Assembly: GCF_009912395.1 (NCBI RefSeq)
Contig: NZ_WNDO01000021.1
Coordinates: forward strand, 32,846-96,845
DNA from: Luteibacter sp.
Lineage (GTDB): Bacteria; Pseudomonadota; Gammaproteobacteria; Xanthomonadales; Rhodanobacteraceae
Length of the DNA: 64,000 nucleotides
Direction: 5' to 3'
In this document: positions 9,673-20,310 of the stretch, piece by piece
Layout of the letters: each line of letters starts with the position of its first letter
How positions within the stretch are numbered: the stretch's first letter is position 1
Notes under the pieces: model-generated
Databases searched by the model: none
What the model was told of the DNA's origin: nothing
The model's input: the letters and a program-made list of their open reading frames with translations, nothing else
Made by a program: the position numbers and the translations under genes

Positions 9673-12554
9673 TCAATGGGGATGCCAGGTGAAGCTCAGC
9701 TGGTAGGCGCGCCCCACGACATCGTCGAAGAGCGGGTTGTAGGCCGTGCCGGGCGAGCCGTAATAGGCCGGCGAATGGTCGAAGAGGTTGTGCACGTTCA
9801 GGGCGACGGTCCAGTCGCGGATGCCGGCGTAGGCCAGGTTGAGGTCGACCAGCACGAACGCCGGCGTGGTGCACTTGCCCACGGTCGCCAGGTAGTCGGG
9901 ACAGGTCTGGAAGCTGGCCGAGGAGGTCGGGTAGCGGTAGGCGCCGGTGTAGCGCACGTTGGCGGTGGTGGTCCAGTCGCGATACCGCCAATCGATGCCG
10001 AGCAACGCGGTCCAGCGCGGCTGAGAGGCATAGCCCGCATAGTGATCCACCGGCATGCCGGACACGATCGTCCGATCGAGCCGCTTCAGGTAGTTCACGT
10101 CGAAGCGGATATCGAAGCGCCCCACCCGGCCGGGCTCGAAACGGTAGCGGCTTTCCAGGTCGATCACTCGGGCGTCGGTCTTGCCCAGGTTGGTGAGTTG
10201 CTGGTTCAGCGCCACGAGTTCGTGGTTGGCGTTTCGCTCGAAAAGGCGCGGATACCGTTCCGGATTCGTGAGGACATAGGGAATGGGCAGCGCATTGATG
10301 TCGTTGTCGCGACGAATGCGAAAGTAGTCCAGTGCCACGCTCGCCGTGTCGCTCGGCGCCCAGACCAGTCCCAGCGTGTAGCTGCTGGAGGTCTCCGCCT
10401 TCAACTGGGGATTACTGATCGAGTTGAGCCGCAGCTCGCAATAGCTGCTGTACCGATCGATGAGCACACCCTCCGCGCACGGCAGTACGTTGTTCGGCAC
10501 CTGCGTGAGGAAACCGACCGAGGCCAGGGTCGCCGGATGGTTCAGCTGCAACAACGTCGGCGCGCGATATCCCCGGGCCCAGGTGCCGCGGATGCTGAGA
10601 CCGTCCATGGCCTTCCAGTTCAGGCCGACCTTGGGCGACCACGCATGGCCATACCCCTTGCTGCGATCGAATCGCCAGGCGACGTCGACGTCGAAGCGAT
10701 GCATGACCGGAAGGAGGGATTCGATATACGCCGCCGAGCTCCATCGGTCCTCGCTCCGGATCGACGGCGTCTGGAACTGAAAGACGCGACTGGTGAGGAT
10801 CAATGGATCGGGCGCGTCGTGCAGCCGGTCGCGATAGGCTTCCACGCCGATGGCCACCGTGGCTGCACCGCCGGGCAACTCGGCCACGGGCCGTGACACG
10901 TGCCCGCTGATGCCGCTCTGCGTGGTTTCCGCACGGCGGTGAAGCACCGGCGAGATGGCGGAACGCACTGCCTCCGCGTTGACCGTGTCGATATGGAACG
11001 CCCCCTTGCGCACAGCCTCGGCGAACGTGTCCTCCCGAAGCAGTCCCATCAACTCGTCCGAGCTGTCGTTGTGCTGGTCGTTGACGTGGATATCCCATTC
11101 GCCATCGCCCCACGCCCCGCGCAAGCCAAGGGTAAGGAAACGGCTGATCGACACCGTGGTATCGCGCACGGGACCGAGATCGGCGAAGGTGTAGTCGTAG
11201 ATGGTCATGATGCCGGGCCCCCGGTTGTCCGGGTGGCCTACGGGAAGCTGCAGGCTGTCCTTGACCGGTGCCGACTGCTGACCCTGTTCGACACGGGTCC
11301 AGCGTGCATCCGCATAGGCCTCCACGTCACCGAAACTGCGATCGATCCGGGCCATCAACGAACGGCTGTTCAGCGAGCCCTGCAAGCTGGTGACGCCAGC
11401 GCCATCATCGAGGCAGACCCCCAGGCGACTACGTTTCGATGGAGCGCAGTCGGCCGGGCGGAAGCGGACCTGGGACCGATCCAGCACGAAATCGTCATCC
11501 GAAGGCGTACTGCGCCCCCCAGGGTCGGCTGATCCGTCAGCGCCGCCCAGGAGCGATCGCGTCCAAGCAATGGATCGCGCTTCAAGTAGTCGATACTGAA
11601 CATGGCGTGCCCGTTCTGGCCGAACGAGCCGCCGAAGCTTGCCGTGGCCCGACGCTGCCCTGCGTCGCCACGGTCTGACCAGCCATAGCTTCCATCGAGC
11701 GTCACGCCAGTGGCGTTCTTGCGCAACACCACGTTGATGACGCCCGCCATCGCATCGGAGCCGTAGATCGCCGATGCACCGTCGCGCAGGATGTCCACGC
11801 GCTCGACCAGCGCGAGGGGAATGCTGTTGAGGTCGTTGATGACACTGAAATCGTCCTGCGCAAGGCCGTAGCCCGCCATGCGCTGGCCGTCGATCAGGAA
11901 CAACGTCGCCGCCGAACCCAGGCCTCGCAGGTCCACGGCCGCAGCGCCGCTGGCTCCGGAAAGACCGTTGTTCTGGTAGACCGCCCCATCGGTGGTGCTC
12001 ACGGGCGAATTGCTCACGCGAATGCCCGGGCGCGCGCGCAGCAGGTCGTAGAGTGTCTGGTAGCCGCTGTGTTCGATCTCGTCGCGCGTGATCACGGTCA
12101 TCGGCGACGCGGTTTCGACGTCGGTGCGCCGGATGTGCGATCCGGTGACCTCCACCGGTAGCAACCGCGTGGCCAGCGGCAGTTCCTCGATACGCGGCAA
12201 GGGCTTTTCGATCGGCGGTGGCGGCGGTGGCAGCCTGCGCAGCACGAAGATCTTGCCATCCACCTGCACCGCCTTCAGGCCACTTCCCTTGAGCGCGTCG
12301 TTCAACGCACCGCTGGCGTCGCGCTGCCCCTTCACGCCAGCGCTGCGCTTGTCGTGGGTGAGCGCGGGGTCGTAGATGAACTGCACGTCACCCTGGTGGG
12401 CGAGCGCGCGCAGCACATCGTCGAGCGAACCCGAAGCGATCTGGTAATCCGTCGGCGTCAGGGGGGCGGCGGCACCGCGGGCGCAGCAAAGCGCCACGAG
12501 CAGGCCAAGCGCCGCCCTTCCATATCTACCGATTCGAGGCCCCCCGGCGCGCAT
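9673..12554 (-). pseudogene. TonB-dependent outer-membrane receptor with STN signalling domain, frameshifted
   Basis: Outer-membrane transporter of the FecA type: uptake of a metal complex or carbohydrate plus signalling to an anti-sigma factor. The N-terminal part (12554 down to about 11515) has a signal peptide, an STN domain (YQIASGSLDDVLRALAHQG), the plug (VEVTGSHIRR, then LLRARPGIRVS) and the first strands. The reading frame then breaks and the barrel continues in another frame to TGA 9673, ending in YQLSFTWHPH. The break falls at a run of six C on the plus strand (11515-11520); one extra G in the coding strand would restore LGGRSTPSDDDFVLDRSQV and give a receptor of about 960 residues. 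It follows fecR by 48 bp, in the same direction as the sigma/FecR pair. Real mutation, phase variation and sequencing error cannot be told apart here. Confidence 0.85.
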
Positions 12555-12602
12555 ACGGCTAGTTCGTGCCTTTCGGCGGCGAAGCGTTCAGTGCAGGCTT
12601 CC

Positions 12603-13610
12603 TCAGTGCGTTTTCACCGTGCCGTTGTCCGGATACAACACGAGTTCGTCGGTCCCCCGTCGCTCGACCCTGAGCGACCATCCCGCCTCCAGCGCCCGGA
12701 CCAGCGCCTGCTGGTCGCCCGCATGGAAGCTACCACTGACCTCGACGGCACCGAGGCTGCGATCCCCCAGGCGAATCTTGGTTTCGGAATAGCGATTCAT
12801 TTCCGTCAGCAGGTCGTCCAGGCGATGCTGCCTGAAGAACAACTCGCCGCGTGTCCAGCCTCGCGCGGAATCGACATCCAGCGGCGTGACGCCGTCGGTG
12901 CTGCCGTCGGCGGCGAAGCGGATCTGCTGGTTCGGCGTGAGCGCCCGGGTACCACTCCACGAGGCCCGGTCGATCGACACCGCGCCTTCGAGCAGGCCAA
13001 CCGTCACCGCGCCCTCGATATCGCTGACCTGGAACGTGGTGCCGATGTCGTGGATCACGTGACTGCCCGCACGCACCTCGAAAGGCACGCCGGTATGGGC
13101 GACGACGAACTCGACCCGCCCCCGCTCCATCGTGACGATACGGCGGTCGTCGTCGAAGCGAAGCGACATCGCCGCACCGGCGTCGAGCACCACCTTCGTG
13201 CCATCAGGCAGCGTGGAGGCGAAGATGCGATCCGGCGCGCCCAGCACGTGTTGCTCCTGGGCGACGGGCGCCGCGGCATGGCGCGTGTATACGCCGGAGA
13301 CGCCAAGCCAGATCAGCAGGCTCGCAGCCAGCGCCGTCGGCAACACGAAGCGGAAGATCTGGCGGCGACGGCGTCCCCGCCCGGTGCGTTCGCGGCCCTG
13401 GCGGGTGGATGCGCGCAGCATGGCATCCTGGCGCAATGACAGCACGGCGTCGTGCAGGCGCGACGCTTCGACAAAAGCCGCGTCGCGACCGGGCTCTTCC
13501 TGCAACCAGCGGGAAAAGGCCTCGCGGTCCTTCACGCTACATCGGGGCGAGGCAAGCCGGGCCACCCAGGCCTCGGCCGTCCTCGGCAGGGATTCAAAAT
13601 CGTGCGTCAT
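12603..13610 (-). CDS. FecR-family anti-sigma factor
   Basis: Inner-membrane anti-sigma regulator of 335 residues that relays receptor occupancy to the adjacent ECF sigma factor. It has an N-terminal cytoplasmic FecR_N-like region (WVARLASP...FSRWLQEEPGRDAAF, about residues 14-48), one transmembrane helix about residues 86-108, a periplasmic FecR domain (about 125-220), and a C-terminal STN-like segment (LFFRQHRLDDLLTEMNRYS) that resembles the N-terminal signalling domain of the receptor it should contact. Its start lies 2 nt after the sigma-factor stop, so the two genes are co-transcribed and probably translationally coupled; the receptor gene follows 48 bp downstream. Confidence 0.9.
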   Translation of the reverse strand: MTHDFESLPRTAEAWVARLASPRCSVKDREAFSRWLQEEPGRDAAFVEASRLHDAVLSLRQDAMLRASTRQGRERTGRGRRRRQIFRFVLPTALAASLLIWLGVSGVYTRHAAAPVAQEQHVLGAPDRIFASTLPDGTKVVLDAGAAMSLRFDDDRRIVTMERGRVEFVVAHTGVPFEVRAGSHVIHDIGTTFQVSDIEGAVTVGLLEGAVSIDRASWSGTRALTPNQQIRFAADGSTDGVTPLDVDSARGWTRGELFFRQHRLDDLLTEMNRYSETKIRLGDRSLGAVEVSGSFHAGDQQALVRALEAGWSLRVERRGTDELVLYPDNGTVKTH

Positions 13611-13612
13611 GC

Positions 13613-14176
13613 TCAGTTCCTTCCGGCGTCCAGTTCACCCAGCTGCTTTCGCAGCAGGGCGAGTGCCTTGCCAATCTGCTTCTCCACCGCCTTCACGGAG
13701 ATACCGCAGTGCGTCGCAATCTCCGGATAGCTCATGCCATCGATGCGGTTGAGAAGATAGATATCGCGGCACCGCGGCGGAAGGCGTAGTAGCGCCTGTT
13801 GCACGCGTGCCAGTTCCTGGTGGGTGTCGAGGCGCTGTTCGTGCGCCTGCTCGGACGACGCCAGCGCATGCACGTTTTCGTCGAGACTGACGTGGTCGGT
13901 CACGTGATGTGTTTGCGCACGGCGCGCGCGATCGTTCAGCGCGTTGATGGCGATGCGGTAGAGCAACGCGCTCCAGGTTTCCGGCGCGTGGTCACGATAA
14001 CGGATGAGCCGGGCGAGGCTCTCCTGCGCGATGTCCTGCGCGTCTTCCTCCGACGATACGCGTCGGCGCAGGAAGCCGAGCAAAGGATTGCGTTGCTCGC
14101 GTACGAAACGTTCGAAACTGATCGTTTCGGGCGAGGTTTCTATTGGCTGATCGCCATCGACCGAACTGCGTCCCAT
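13613..14176 (-). CDS. ECF RNA polymerase sigma factor, FecI-like
   Basis: Extracytoplasmic-function sigma factor of 187 residues, first gene of the sigma/FecR/TonB-receptor set. Region 2 is visible as RNPLLGFLRRRVSSEEDAQD followed by LLYRIAINALND, and region 4 as LPPRCRDIYLLNRIDGMSYP followed by the helix-turn-helix GISVKAVEKQIGKAL. These are the two domains of small FecI-type sigma factors. An upstream in-frame ATG at 14281 would add 35 residues without family character; ATG 14176 gives the usual length, although its Shine-Dalgarno is weak. It probably drives expression of the receptor when the receptor-FecR signal is received. Confidence 0.9.
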   Translation of the reverse strand: MGRSSVDGDQPIETSPETISFERFVREQRNPLLGFLRRRVSSEEDAQDIAQESLARLIRYRDHAPETWSALLYRIAINALNDRARRAQTHHVTDHVSLDENVHALASSEQAHEQRLDTHQELARVQQALLRLPPRCRDIYLLNRIDGMSYPEIATHCGISVKAVEKQIGKALALLRKQLGELDAGRN

Positions 14177-14338
14177 GCTGCGATACCGTGCCCCCGAAAG
14201 CCGCTTTCCAGCGAGAGTACCCCACTTTCGGTGTGTGTGCGGAATCGGCAATGTGGCTTGCGAAACCATCCTCGCTCCCATCGGGTCGACGGGCTTGCTC
14301 GCCCTCGACCGATATAACGCGAATGGACGGCTTTCCCC

Positions 14339-15181
14339 CTACACGCGGGGCAGCGCCACATGCCCCTCGATGGCCGTGACGGTCTGGCCACCCAGCCAGA
14401 TATCGGCGCCGTCGCGAAGGATGTGAAGACGGGCGTCGCGCCCCAGGGCCATGCCCTGGGCGACCACGTAGGAGGCCGGGGCCAGGCCCTCTCGCGCGAA
14501 CCAGGTCGCGATGCCGGCATTGAGGCTGCCCGTGGCCGGGTCCTCGAGCAACCCGCCCGCGAAGACGAAGGCCCTGACTTCGAAGAGCGCGTCGGCGTGG
14601 TCGCCGGACAGCGCGATGACCCCCAGCTTCATGCCGGCTAGAACGGACGGATCGGGCGTCAGGCGACGCAGGTCGACGCCCTCGCGCAACAGGACGGCCC
14701 GCCAGCCACCCCCGTTGTCCACCCAGCGGGCGCCCAGGATGTCGTGCCGGGACACCCCCAGGCCGTAGGCGATGCGCAGGCTCTCCCCTTCGTCGAACGC
14801 GTCGTCGCGCAGCAGCGGCGGCGCCAGGAACGACAGCCGTCCTCCGCCACGGCGCACCCGGACCAGGCCGACGCCGCACTCCTGCATCACGTCCTCTCCG
14901 TGCGGACGGCCGCCCGCCTCCAGCCAGGCATGACAACCACCGAGCGTGGGGTGCCCGGCAAAGGCCATCTCACCACGGGCGCCAAAGATCCGCAGACGGT
15001 AATCGGCCCGGGGATCCTTGGGCGATTGCAGGAACACGGCCTCGCTCAGGTTGGTCCAGCGGGTGAACGCGAGCATCGTGGCATCGTCGAGGCCGTCGGC
15101 GTCGAAGACCACGGCCAGTGGGTTGCCCAGCAGGGGCCGATCGCTGAACACGTCGACCTGGCGGAAGGGGTGGTTGCGCAT
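14339..15181 (-). CDS. PhzF-family isomerase/epimerase-like protein
   Basis: Member of the PhzF superfamily (two-lobed diaminopimelate-epimerase fold), 280 residues, near the usual length. The catalytic glutamate lies in NLSEAVFLQ (Glu47). Other family marks are FGARGEMAFAGHPTLGG in the first lobe and FAGGLLEDPATGSLNAGIA in the second. The true PhzF isomerises a phenazine precursor, but most family members have no known substrate and no phenazine gene is near, so only the family is assigned. It lies upstream of the sigma factor on the same strand, with a 160-bp gap, and about 4 nt after the small membrane-protein gene, with which it may share a transcript. Confidence 0.88.
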   Translation of the reverse strand: MRNHPFRQVDVFSDRPLLGNPLAVVFDADGLDDATMLAFTRWTNLSEAVFLQSPKDPRADYRLRIFGARGEMAFAGHPTLGGCHAWLEAGGRPHGEDVMQECGVGLVRVRRGGGRLSFLAPPLLRDDAFDEGESLRIAYGLGVSRHDILGARWVDNGGGWRAVLLREGVDLRRLTPDPSVLAGMKLGVIALSGDHADALFEVRAFVFAGGLLEDPATGSLNAGIATWFAREGLAPASYVVAQGMALGRDARLHILRDGADIWLGGQTVTAIEGHVALPRV

Positions 15182-15185
15182 GGGA

Positions 15186-15626
15186 TCAGATGTTCACGTC
15201 GCGTCCCCGCGACGCTTCGCATTCCTGCAGTGACTTCTCGAGGGCCGCCCTGAGATCGACGGGACTGGAATGATCAGTGTCATTCACAAATCGCGCCATG
15301 TCTTGCTTCATCGCCTCGCCGAGATGATTGCGCGCCTGGGCGCCGCACGGCGTCCGCGGCTTCCACGCCGACAGGGCGGCAAGTCGGGTGCCTAGGGCTG
15401 TCTTGTCGACGGCACCGTCGCGCTGGAGGTGCCAGTCGGCGATCACGCTGTGCAGGTCCGTCGAATCGGCGGCCAGGTTGGCCGCGTCGGCCTTCTGTGC
15501 GCGATGGGAGGCGGTGAAGGCGAGGATGGCCGTGGTGGCGGAGGCGATGAAGGCCAGCGCCACGATGGCCATCGCGGTGCGGCGGCCATTGTCGCGTCGC
15601 GTGGGGGCGACGTCACGATCGGTCAT
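15186..15626 (-). CDS. Hypothetical membrane-anchored protein
   Basis: I do not recognise this 146-residue protein. A charged N-terminus (MTDRDVAPTRRDNGRR) precedes one hydrophobic helix (about residues 18-38), predicting a single-pass inner-membrane protein with the rest in the periplasm. The outer part is mostly helical and polar and has two cysteines (in TPCGAQ and LQECEA) that could pair. Its codon use resembles the neighbours. It ends 4 nt before the PhzF-family gene, suggesting one transcript. Confidence 0.7.
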   Translation of the reverse strand: MTDRDVAPTRRDNGRRTAMAIVALAFIASATTAILAFTASHRAQKADAANLAADSTDLHSVIADWHLQRDGAVDKTALGTRLAALSAWKPRTPCGAQARNHLGEAMKQDMARFVNDTDHSSPVDLRAALEKSLQECEASRGRDVNI

Positions 15627-15748
15627 GGAGGCTCCGGGGAAAGCGCGGGAAACGGCCTATTCTGCCCCAATCGTCCCAAGGGGGAGCTGCGGCGATGTAA
15701 CGCGGTTACGGGGCTATAGTCAGAGGCTGCCTATCCGGGAGACCCGCC

Positions 15749-16576
15749 ATGATCCGACTCCGTACCCTGGCCTTCGCCGCCATGGCCGCCTTCGCGCTTC
15801 CTGCCGCCTCGGCCGACCTGAAAGTGCTGAGCTTCAACGTCCGCACGATCACCGGCCCGGACGGCCCGAATCGCTGGGAGATGCGTCGCGACCTGTTCGC
15901 CGAGACGATCCGCCGTATCGACCCCGACGTGATCGGCACCCAGGAGCTGGGCCAGGCCCAGGGCGACGATACCGTGGCCCGTTTGCCGGGCTACACCTGG
16001 TTCGGCCGTGACCGCTACGGCGGCCACAAGGACGAGCACATGGGCATCTTCTACCGCAAGGACCGCCTGAAGCTCGTCGAATCCGGCGATTTCTGGCTGT
16101 CGGACACTCCGGACAAGGTCGCCAGCATCACCTGGGGCAACATCTTCCCGCGCATGGTGAACTGGGCGCTGTTCGAGCGGGTGTCCGACCACAAGCGCTT
16201 TTACCTGCTCGATACGCACTTCCCGTATCGCGACCAGGACGAGGATGCCCGCACGCGCAGCGCGCGCGAGATCGCCACCTGGATCGGCAAGCTGCCGCAG
16301 GGCGTGCCCGTCGTGCTCACCGGCGACTTCAACACCGGGCCCGACAGCGAGGCGCATGCCCTGCTGACGAAGACCCTCAAGGACGCCTGGACCGCCGCAC
16401 CGATCCACGAAGGACCGGACGCGACCTTCCACAACTTCACCGGCAAGGCCGACAAACGCATCGACTGGGTGCTCTACCGCGGCGTGGAGGCGAAATCCGC
16501 CACCACGGTGACCACGTCGAAGGACGGCCGTTATCCGTCCGACCACTTCCCTGTGGCCGTCGACTTCACGCTCTGA
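15749..16576 (+). CDS. Exported endonuclease/exonuclease/phosphatase-family protein
   Basis: EEP-fold metal-dependent phosphodiesterase or phosphatase of 275 residues with a signal peptide (MIRLRTLAFAAMAAFALPAA). The metal and catalytic motifs are in order: LSFNVRT, GTQELGQ, the catalytic His in LLDTHFPYRDQ, LTGDFNTGPDS, IDWVLYRG and the terminal SDHFPVAV. This is the classical DNase I/sphingomyelinase-type set. Relatives act on nucleic acids, inositol phosphates or lipids, and nothing nearby selects among these. ATG 15749 has GGGAG 7 nt upstream. It is divergent from the small membrane-protein gene and its stop nearly meets the convergent acyltransferase gene. Confidence 0.88.
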   Translation: MIRLRTLAFAAMAAFALPAASADLKVLSFNVRTITGPDGPNRWEMRRDLFAETIRRIDPDVIGTQELGQAQGDDTVARLPGYTWFGRDRYGGHKDEHMGIFYRKDRLKLVESGDFWLSDTPDKVASITWGNIFPRMVNWALFERVSDHKRFYLLDTHFPYRDQDEDARTRSAREIATWIGKLPQGVPVVLTGDFNTGPDSEAHALLTKTLKDAWTAAPIHEGPDATFHNFTGKADKRIDWVLYRGVEAKSATTVTTSKDGRYPSDHFPVAVDFTL

Positions 16577-16579
16577 ACC

Positions 16580-17857
16580 CTAGCCCGGACCGGACTCGGT
16601 CGAATGGGCTATCCGCCTCGCAGGCTCCGCCGCGCGCCGCCTGCGATAGCGCAAACGGCGCCGAAGCCCGCCCGCTCCCGCGACGGCCGCCGTGGGAATC
16701 CGCCGGGAAACTGCCGGAAATACCGCCTGCGACAGGCGGATGCCCCAGCGATCGAAGGTCCGGTCGAAGGCCACGGCCGCGACGATCACTACCAGGAAGG
16801 TCGCCGGTACGGTGAGCAGCGCCGCGGCGACGGGATCCAGGCGCATGCCGCCTGCCAGGGCGACGAAGAACCAGGCCGAAAAGCTCAACAGGATCGGCAG
16901 GTGGACGAGGTAGAAGGCGTAGGAGATGCGCCCCATGAACTGAGCCGGACGACTCTGCAATACGCGATCGAGTACGCCGCAGCGTACGGCGTAGAGCATG
17001 AGTACGCCCCCGACGACGTTGAAGAACGCCTTGCGCTCGTTGTCGGCCAGCGGCAGCACGCGCGTCCAGTCGTACCAGGGCGAGACATCAAAGCCACCGC
17101 AGACCACCGCACCGACCAGGATCGCCGCCAGCAAAGGCCGCGAACGGGTGAGTCGGGCCTCGCCAACATGGCTGCCCGCCAGGAACGCCGTGTAGTACGG
17201 CCAGTCGTGCGGGAAGAACCAGGTCAGTACGGCCACCGCGAAAGCGAAGTTCAGCACGCCGGAGCGTCCTGGCAAGGTCAATGACCGATACGCGAAGACG
17301 AACAGCGAACCCAGCAGCTCGATCTTCATCGTCCAAAGTGTGGGATTGAAACGCGACCACCCGCCGAAGAGGGTGCCGTAGACACCGTCGCGCAGCGCTT
17401 GCACGACATCCGCCGGCTGCTTCCAGAAATCGGCCAACCAATAGGAACCCGACAGCGCGCCCGCCTCCCTCGCGTGGCTCCAACCCATGCGCATGACGAA
17501 CCACGCGAACATCACGGAGCCGAAGATTGGCACGCACAGGCGCAGGTAACGACGGGAGGCCCGCGTACGGAAGATCCCGGCATCGCCGGTGTCGAGCCAG
17601 GCCTTCGTGAGCACATAGCCGCTCAGCACGAAGAAGATGCACACGGCGAACTGGCCGTTCCACAGCACCGCCAGCGGGGGCAAGGCAATCAGGTGGTCTA
17701 CGACGCCATGCATGGCGTCGGGTGTGGTGGTGTCGGGGTAGATCCAGGCGAAACCGCCCGGGATGAAGGCCAGGAACAGGTGGCACAGCAGCACATTGGC
17801 CGCGGCCAGGCCACGCAGGCCGTCTGCCGAGAGGTCTTTGCGCATCAACTCGCCCAT
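16580..17857 (-). CDS. Acyltransferase-3 (OafA/YrhL-type) membrane protein
   Basis: Integral-membrane acyltransferase of up to 425 residues with about ten hydrophobic helices. The family motifs are the early DGLRGLAAANVLLCHLF, carrying the catalytic-type His, and FFVLSGYVLTKAW. Such enzymes O-acylate cell-surface or secreted carbohydrates using acyl-CoA. The C-terminal tail is very arginine-rich (RRRLRYRRRR) and probably cytoplasmic. The start may be ATG 17857 or ATG 17845; the second fits the family start (MRKDLSADGLRGLAA) slightly better. It is divergent from parC across a 197-bp gap and convergent with the EEP-family gene, with no terminator visible between the two stops. Confidence 0.85.
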   Translation of the reverse strand: MGELMRKDLSADGLRGLAAANVLLCHLFLAFIPGGFAWIYPDTTTPDAMHGVVDHLIALPPLAVLWNGQFAVCIFFVLSGYVLTKAWLDTGDAGIFRTRASRRYLRLCVPIFGSVMFAWFVMRMGWSHAREAGALSGSYWLADFWKQPADVVQALRDGVYGTLFGGWSRFNPTLWTMKIELLGSLFVFAYRSLTLPGRSGVLNFAFAVAVLTWFFPHDWPYYTAFLAGSHVGEARLTRSRPLLAAILVGAVVCGGFDVSPWYDWTRVLPLADNERKAFFNVVGGVLMLYAVRCGVLDRVLQSRPAQFMGRISYAFYLVHLPILLSFSAWFFVALAGGMRLDPVAAALLTVPATFLVVIVAAVAFDRTFDRWGIRLSQAVFPAVSRRIPTAAVAGAGGLRRRLRYRRRRAAEPARRIAHSTESGPG

Positions 17858-18054
17858 GGGAAAAACCCCATGGAACCCATCCGGGTTTTGACCTCGGGTG
17901 AACGCAGGGTTTTGCGTTACGCGCCGGTTCCACTAGGTCAAGACGCCGTGACGGTGAACCGTTTCGCATTCCGGTCTACACCCCTGAGACGGCTTTCTGG
18001 CACCATCCTCCGGCTAACGACGCGCCATGGCGCGCCAGAAGGACAGCTAACCCG

Positions 18055-20295
18055 ATGAATCTGCAAGCCAATTACGAACAGATCCCGCTCAAGGACTACG
18101 CCGAGCGGGCCTATCTCGACTATTCCATGTACGTGGTGCTCGACCGCGCCCTGCCCTTCGTGGGCGATGGCCTCAAGCCGGTCCAGCGCCGCATCGTCTA
18201 CGCCATGAGCGAGCTGAGCCTCGCCGCCACGGCCAAGCCGAAGAAATCCGCCCGCACCATCGGCGACGTCATCGGCAAGTTCCATCCGCACGGTGACTCG
18301 GCCTGCTACGAAGCCATGGTGCTCATGGCCCAGCCGTTCTCGTACCGCTATCCGCTGGTCGACGGCCACGGCAACTTCGGTTCGCCCGACGATCCGAAGA
18401 GCTTCGCGGCCATGCGCTACACGGAGTCACGCCTGACTCCGATCGCCGAGTTGCTGCTCTCCGAACTGGGCCACGGCACCACCGACTGGGTACCGAACTT
18501 CGACGGCACCCTGGAAGAACCCTCGTGGCTGCCCTCCCGCGTGCCTCACGTGCTGCTGAACGGCTCGATGGGCATCGCGGTGGGCATGGCCACCGACATC
18601 CCGCCGCACAACCTGCGCGAGGTCGCCAGCGCCTGCATCCGCCTGCTCGACGACCCGGATGCCACGATCGCCGACCTGTGCGAGCACGTGCAGGGCCCGG
18701 ACTACCCGACCAAGGCCGAGATCATCACGCCGCGCCGCGAACTGGCCACGATGTACCAGAACGGCACCGGCTCGGTGCGCGCTCGCGCCATCTACGAGCG
18801 CGACGACAGCAACATCGTCATCACCGCGCTGCCGCACCAGGTCTCGCCCTCCAAGATCCTCGAGCAGATCGCCGCGCAGATGCGCGCGAAGAAGCTGCCG
18901 ATGATCGAGGACCTGCGCGACGAGTCCGACCACGAGAACCCGATCCGCCTCGTGCTGGTACCGCGCTCCAACCGCGTGGACGTCGAGGAGATGATGCAGC
19001 ACCTCTTCGCCACCACCGACCTGGAGAAGAGCTTCCGCGTCAACCTCAACATGATCGGCCTGGATGGTCGCCCGCAGGTCAAGGACCTGAAGACCATCCT
19101 CAGCGAATGGCTGCGCTTCCGCACTGACACCGTCACGCGTCGCCTCAACCACCGCCTTGGCCGAGTCGAGCGCCGCCTGCACCTGCTCGAAGCGCTGCGC
19201 ATCGCCTACCTCAACCTGGACGAAGTGATCCGCATCGTCCGCACCGAGGACGAACCGAAGCCGGTGCTCATCGCCCGCTTCCGTCTCGACGAGGAACAGG
19301 CCGACTACATCCTCGAGACCAAGCTGCGCCAGCTGGCCCGCCTCGAAGAGATGAAGATCACCGAAGAGCGCGACAAGCTCGAGGAAGAACGCGCGCGCAT
19401 CAACGTGCTGCTGAAGTCCCCGGCCAAGCTCAAGGGCCTGATCAAGGAAGAACTGCGCGCCGACGCCGAGAAGTTCGGTGATGAGCGCCGTTCGCCGCTG
19501 ATCGAGCGCAGCGCCGCCCAGGCACTGGACGAGAGCGCGCTGGTCGCCTCCGAGCCGGTCACCGTGGTGCTCTCGCAGAAGGGCTGGGTCCGCGCCGGCA
19601 AGGGCCACGAGATCGACGGCGAGGCACTGTCCTACCGCGACGGCGACAGCCTGCTGGCGATCGCCCGTGCCCGCACGACGCAGCAGGTGGCATTCATCGA
19701 CTCCACCGGTCGCGCCTATGCGACGGCGGCGCATACGCTGCCCTCGGCGCGCGGTAACGGCGAACCGCTCACGGGCCGCTTCAGCCCGCCGGCCGGCGCA
19801 CGCTTCGACGCCGTGGTGGCCGCCGAGAACGACACCCGCATCATTCTTGCCACCGACTTCGGTTATGGCTTCGTGACCCGCTTCGAGGCCCTTACGGGTC
19901 GCCAGAAGGCCGGCAAGCAGATCATCACGCTCAGTGACGGTGCACGTGTGCTGGCACCGGCGGTCACACCCGATCCGTCGCGTGACCGTATCGTCGTGGT
20001 TACGGGCGAAGGCCACCTGCTGATGTTCTCGGTGGCCGAACTGCCGGAACTCGACAAGGGCAAGGGCAACAAGCTCATCGAGATTCCCAAGACCAAGCTG
20101 GCCTCGGGCGAGGAGCGCGTCGTCGGCGTCGCCGTGGTCACCGAGGGCAAGGGCGAGGTCACGCTCTACGCGGGTCAGCGCAAGCTCACGCTGAAGTGGG
20201 CCGACCTCGTGGAGTACGGCGGCAGCCGTGCCACGCGTGGCGGCGTGCTGCCGCGCAGCCTACGCCGTGTGGAACGCATCGAGACCACCGGCTGA
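18055..20295 (+). CDS. parC: DNA topoisomerase IV subunit A
   Basis: Subunit A of topoisomerase IV, which decatenates daughter chromosomes with ParE. At 746 residues it matches the ParC length. The N-terminus [20 protein letters not shown], the breakage-reunion core with [14 protein letters not shown] and the active-site tyrosine in [10 protein letters not shown] (Tyr122) are all present. The quinolone-resistance positions carry the wild-type-like Ser82 and Glu86. The C-terminal part forms the DNA-wrapping beta-pinwheel and is shorter than in GyrA, which supports ParC. ATG 18055 follows AAGGA by about 10 nt. parE is not in the window. Confidence 0.96.
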   Translation: MNLQANYEQIPLKDYAERAYLDYSMYVVLDRALPFVGDGLKPVQRRIVYAMSELSLAATAKPKKSARTIGDVIGKFHPHGDSACYEAMVLMAQPFSYRYPLVDGHGNFGSPDDPKSFAAMRYTESRLTPIAELLLSELGHGTTDWVPNFDGTLEEPSWLPSRVPHVLLNGSMGIAVGMATDIPPHNLREVASACIRLLDDPDATIADLCEHVQGPDYPTKAEIITPRRELATMYQNGTGSVRARAIYERDDSNIVITALPHQVSPSKILEQIAAQMRAKKLPMIEDLRDESDHENPIRLVLVPRSNRVDVEEMMQHLFATTDLEKSFRVNLNMIGLDGRPQVKDLKTILSEWLRFRTDTVTRRLNHRLGRVERRLHLLEALRIAYLNLDEVIRIVRTEDEPKPVLIARFRLDEEQADYILETKLRQLARLEEMKITEERDKLEEERARINVLLKSPAKLKGLIKEELRADAEKFGDERRSPLIERSAAQALDESALVASEPVTVVLSQKGWVRAGKGHEIDGEALSYRDGDSLLAIARARTTQQVAFIDSTGRAYATAAHTLPSARGNGEPLTGRFSPPAGARFDAVVAAENDTRIILATDFGYGFVTRFEALTGRQKAGKQIITLSDGARVLAPAVTPDPSRDRIVVVTGEGHLLMFSVAELPELDKGKGNKLIEIPKTKLASGEERVVGVAVVTEGKGEVTLYAGQRKLTLKWADLVEYGGSRATRGGVLPRSLRRVERIETTG

Positions 20296-20310
20296 TCGGC
20301 TCTCGTTGAA

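Noticed and set aside
9673..12554. Reading the two receptor pieces as two separate genes.
   Set aside because: The second piece lacks a signal peptide and plug and begins mid-barrel; the pieces join at a homopolymer with one base added, so they are one disrupted gene.
18427..20016. Minus-strand frame of 529 codons opposite parC.
   Set aside because: Antisense to conserved parC motifs, no start with a ribosome site and no family resemblance.
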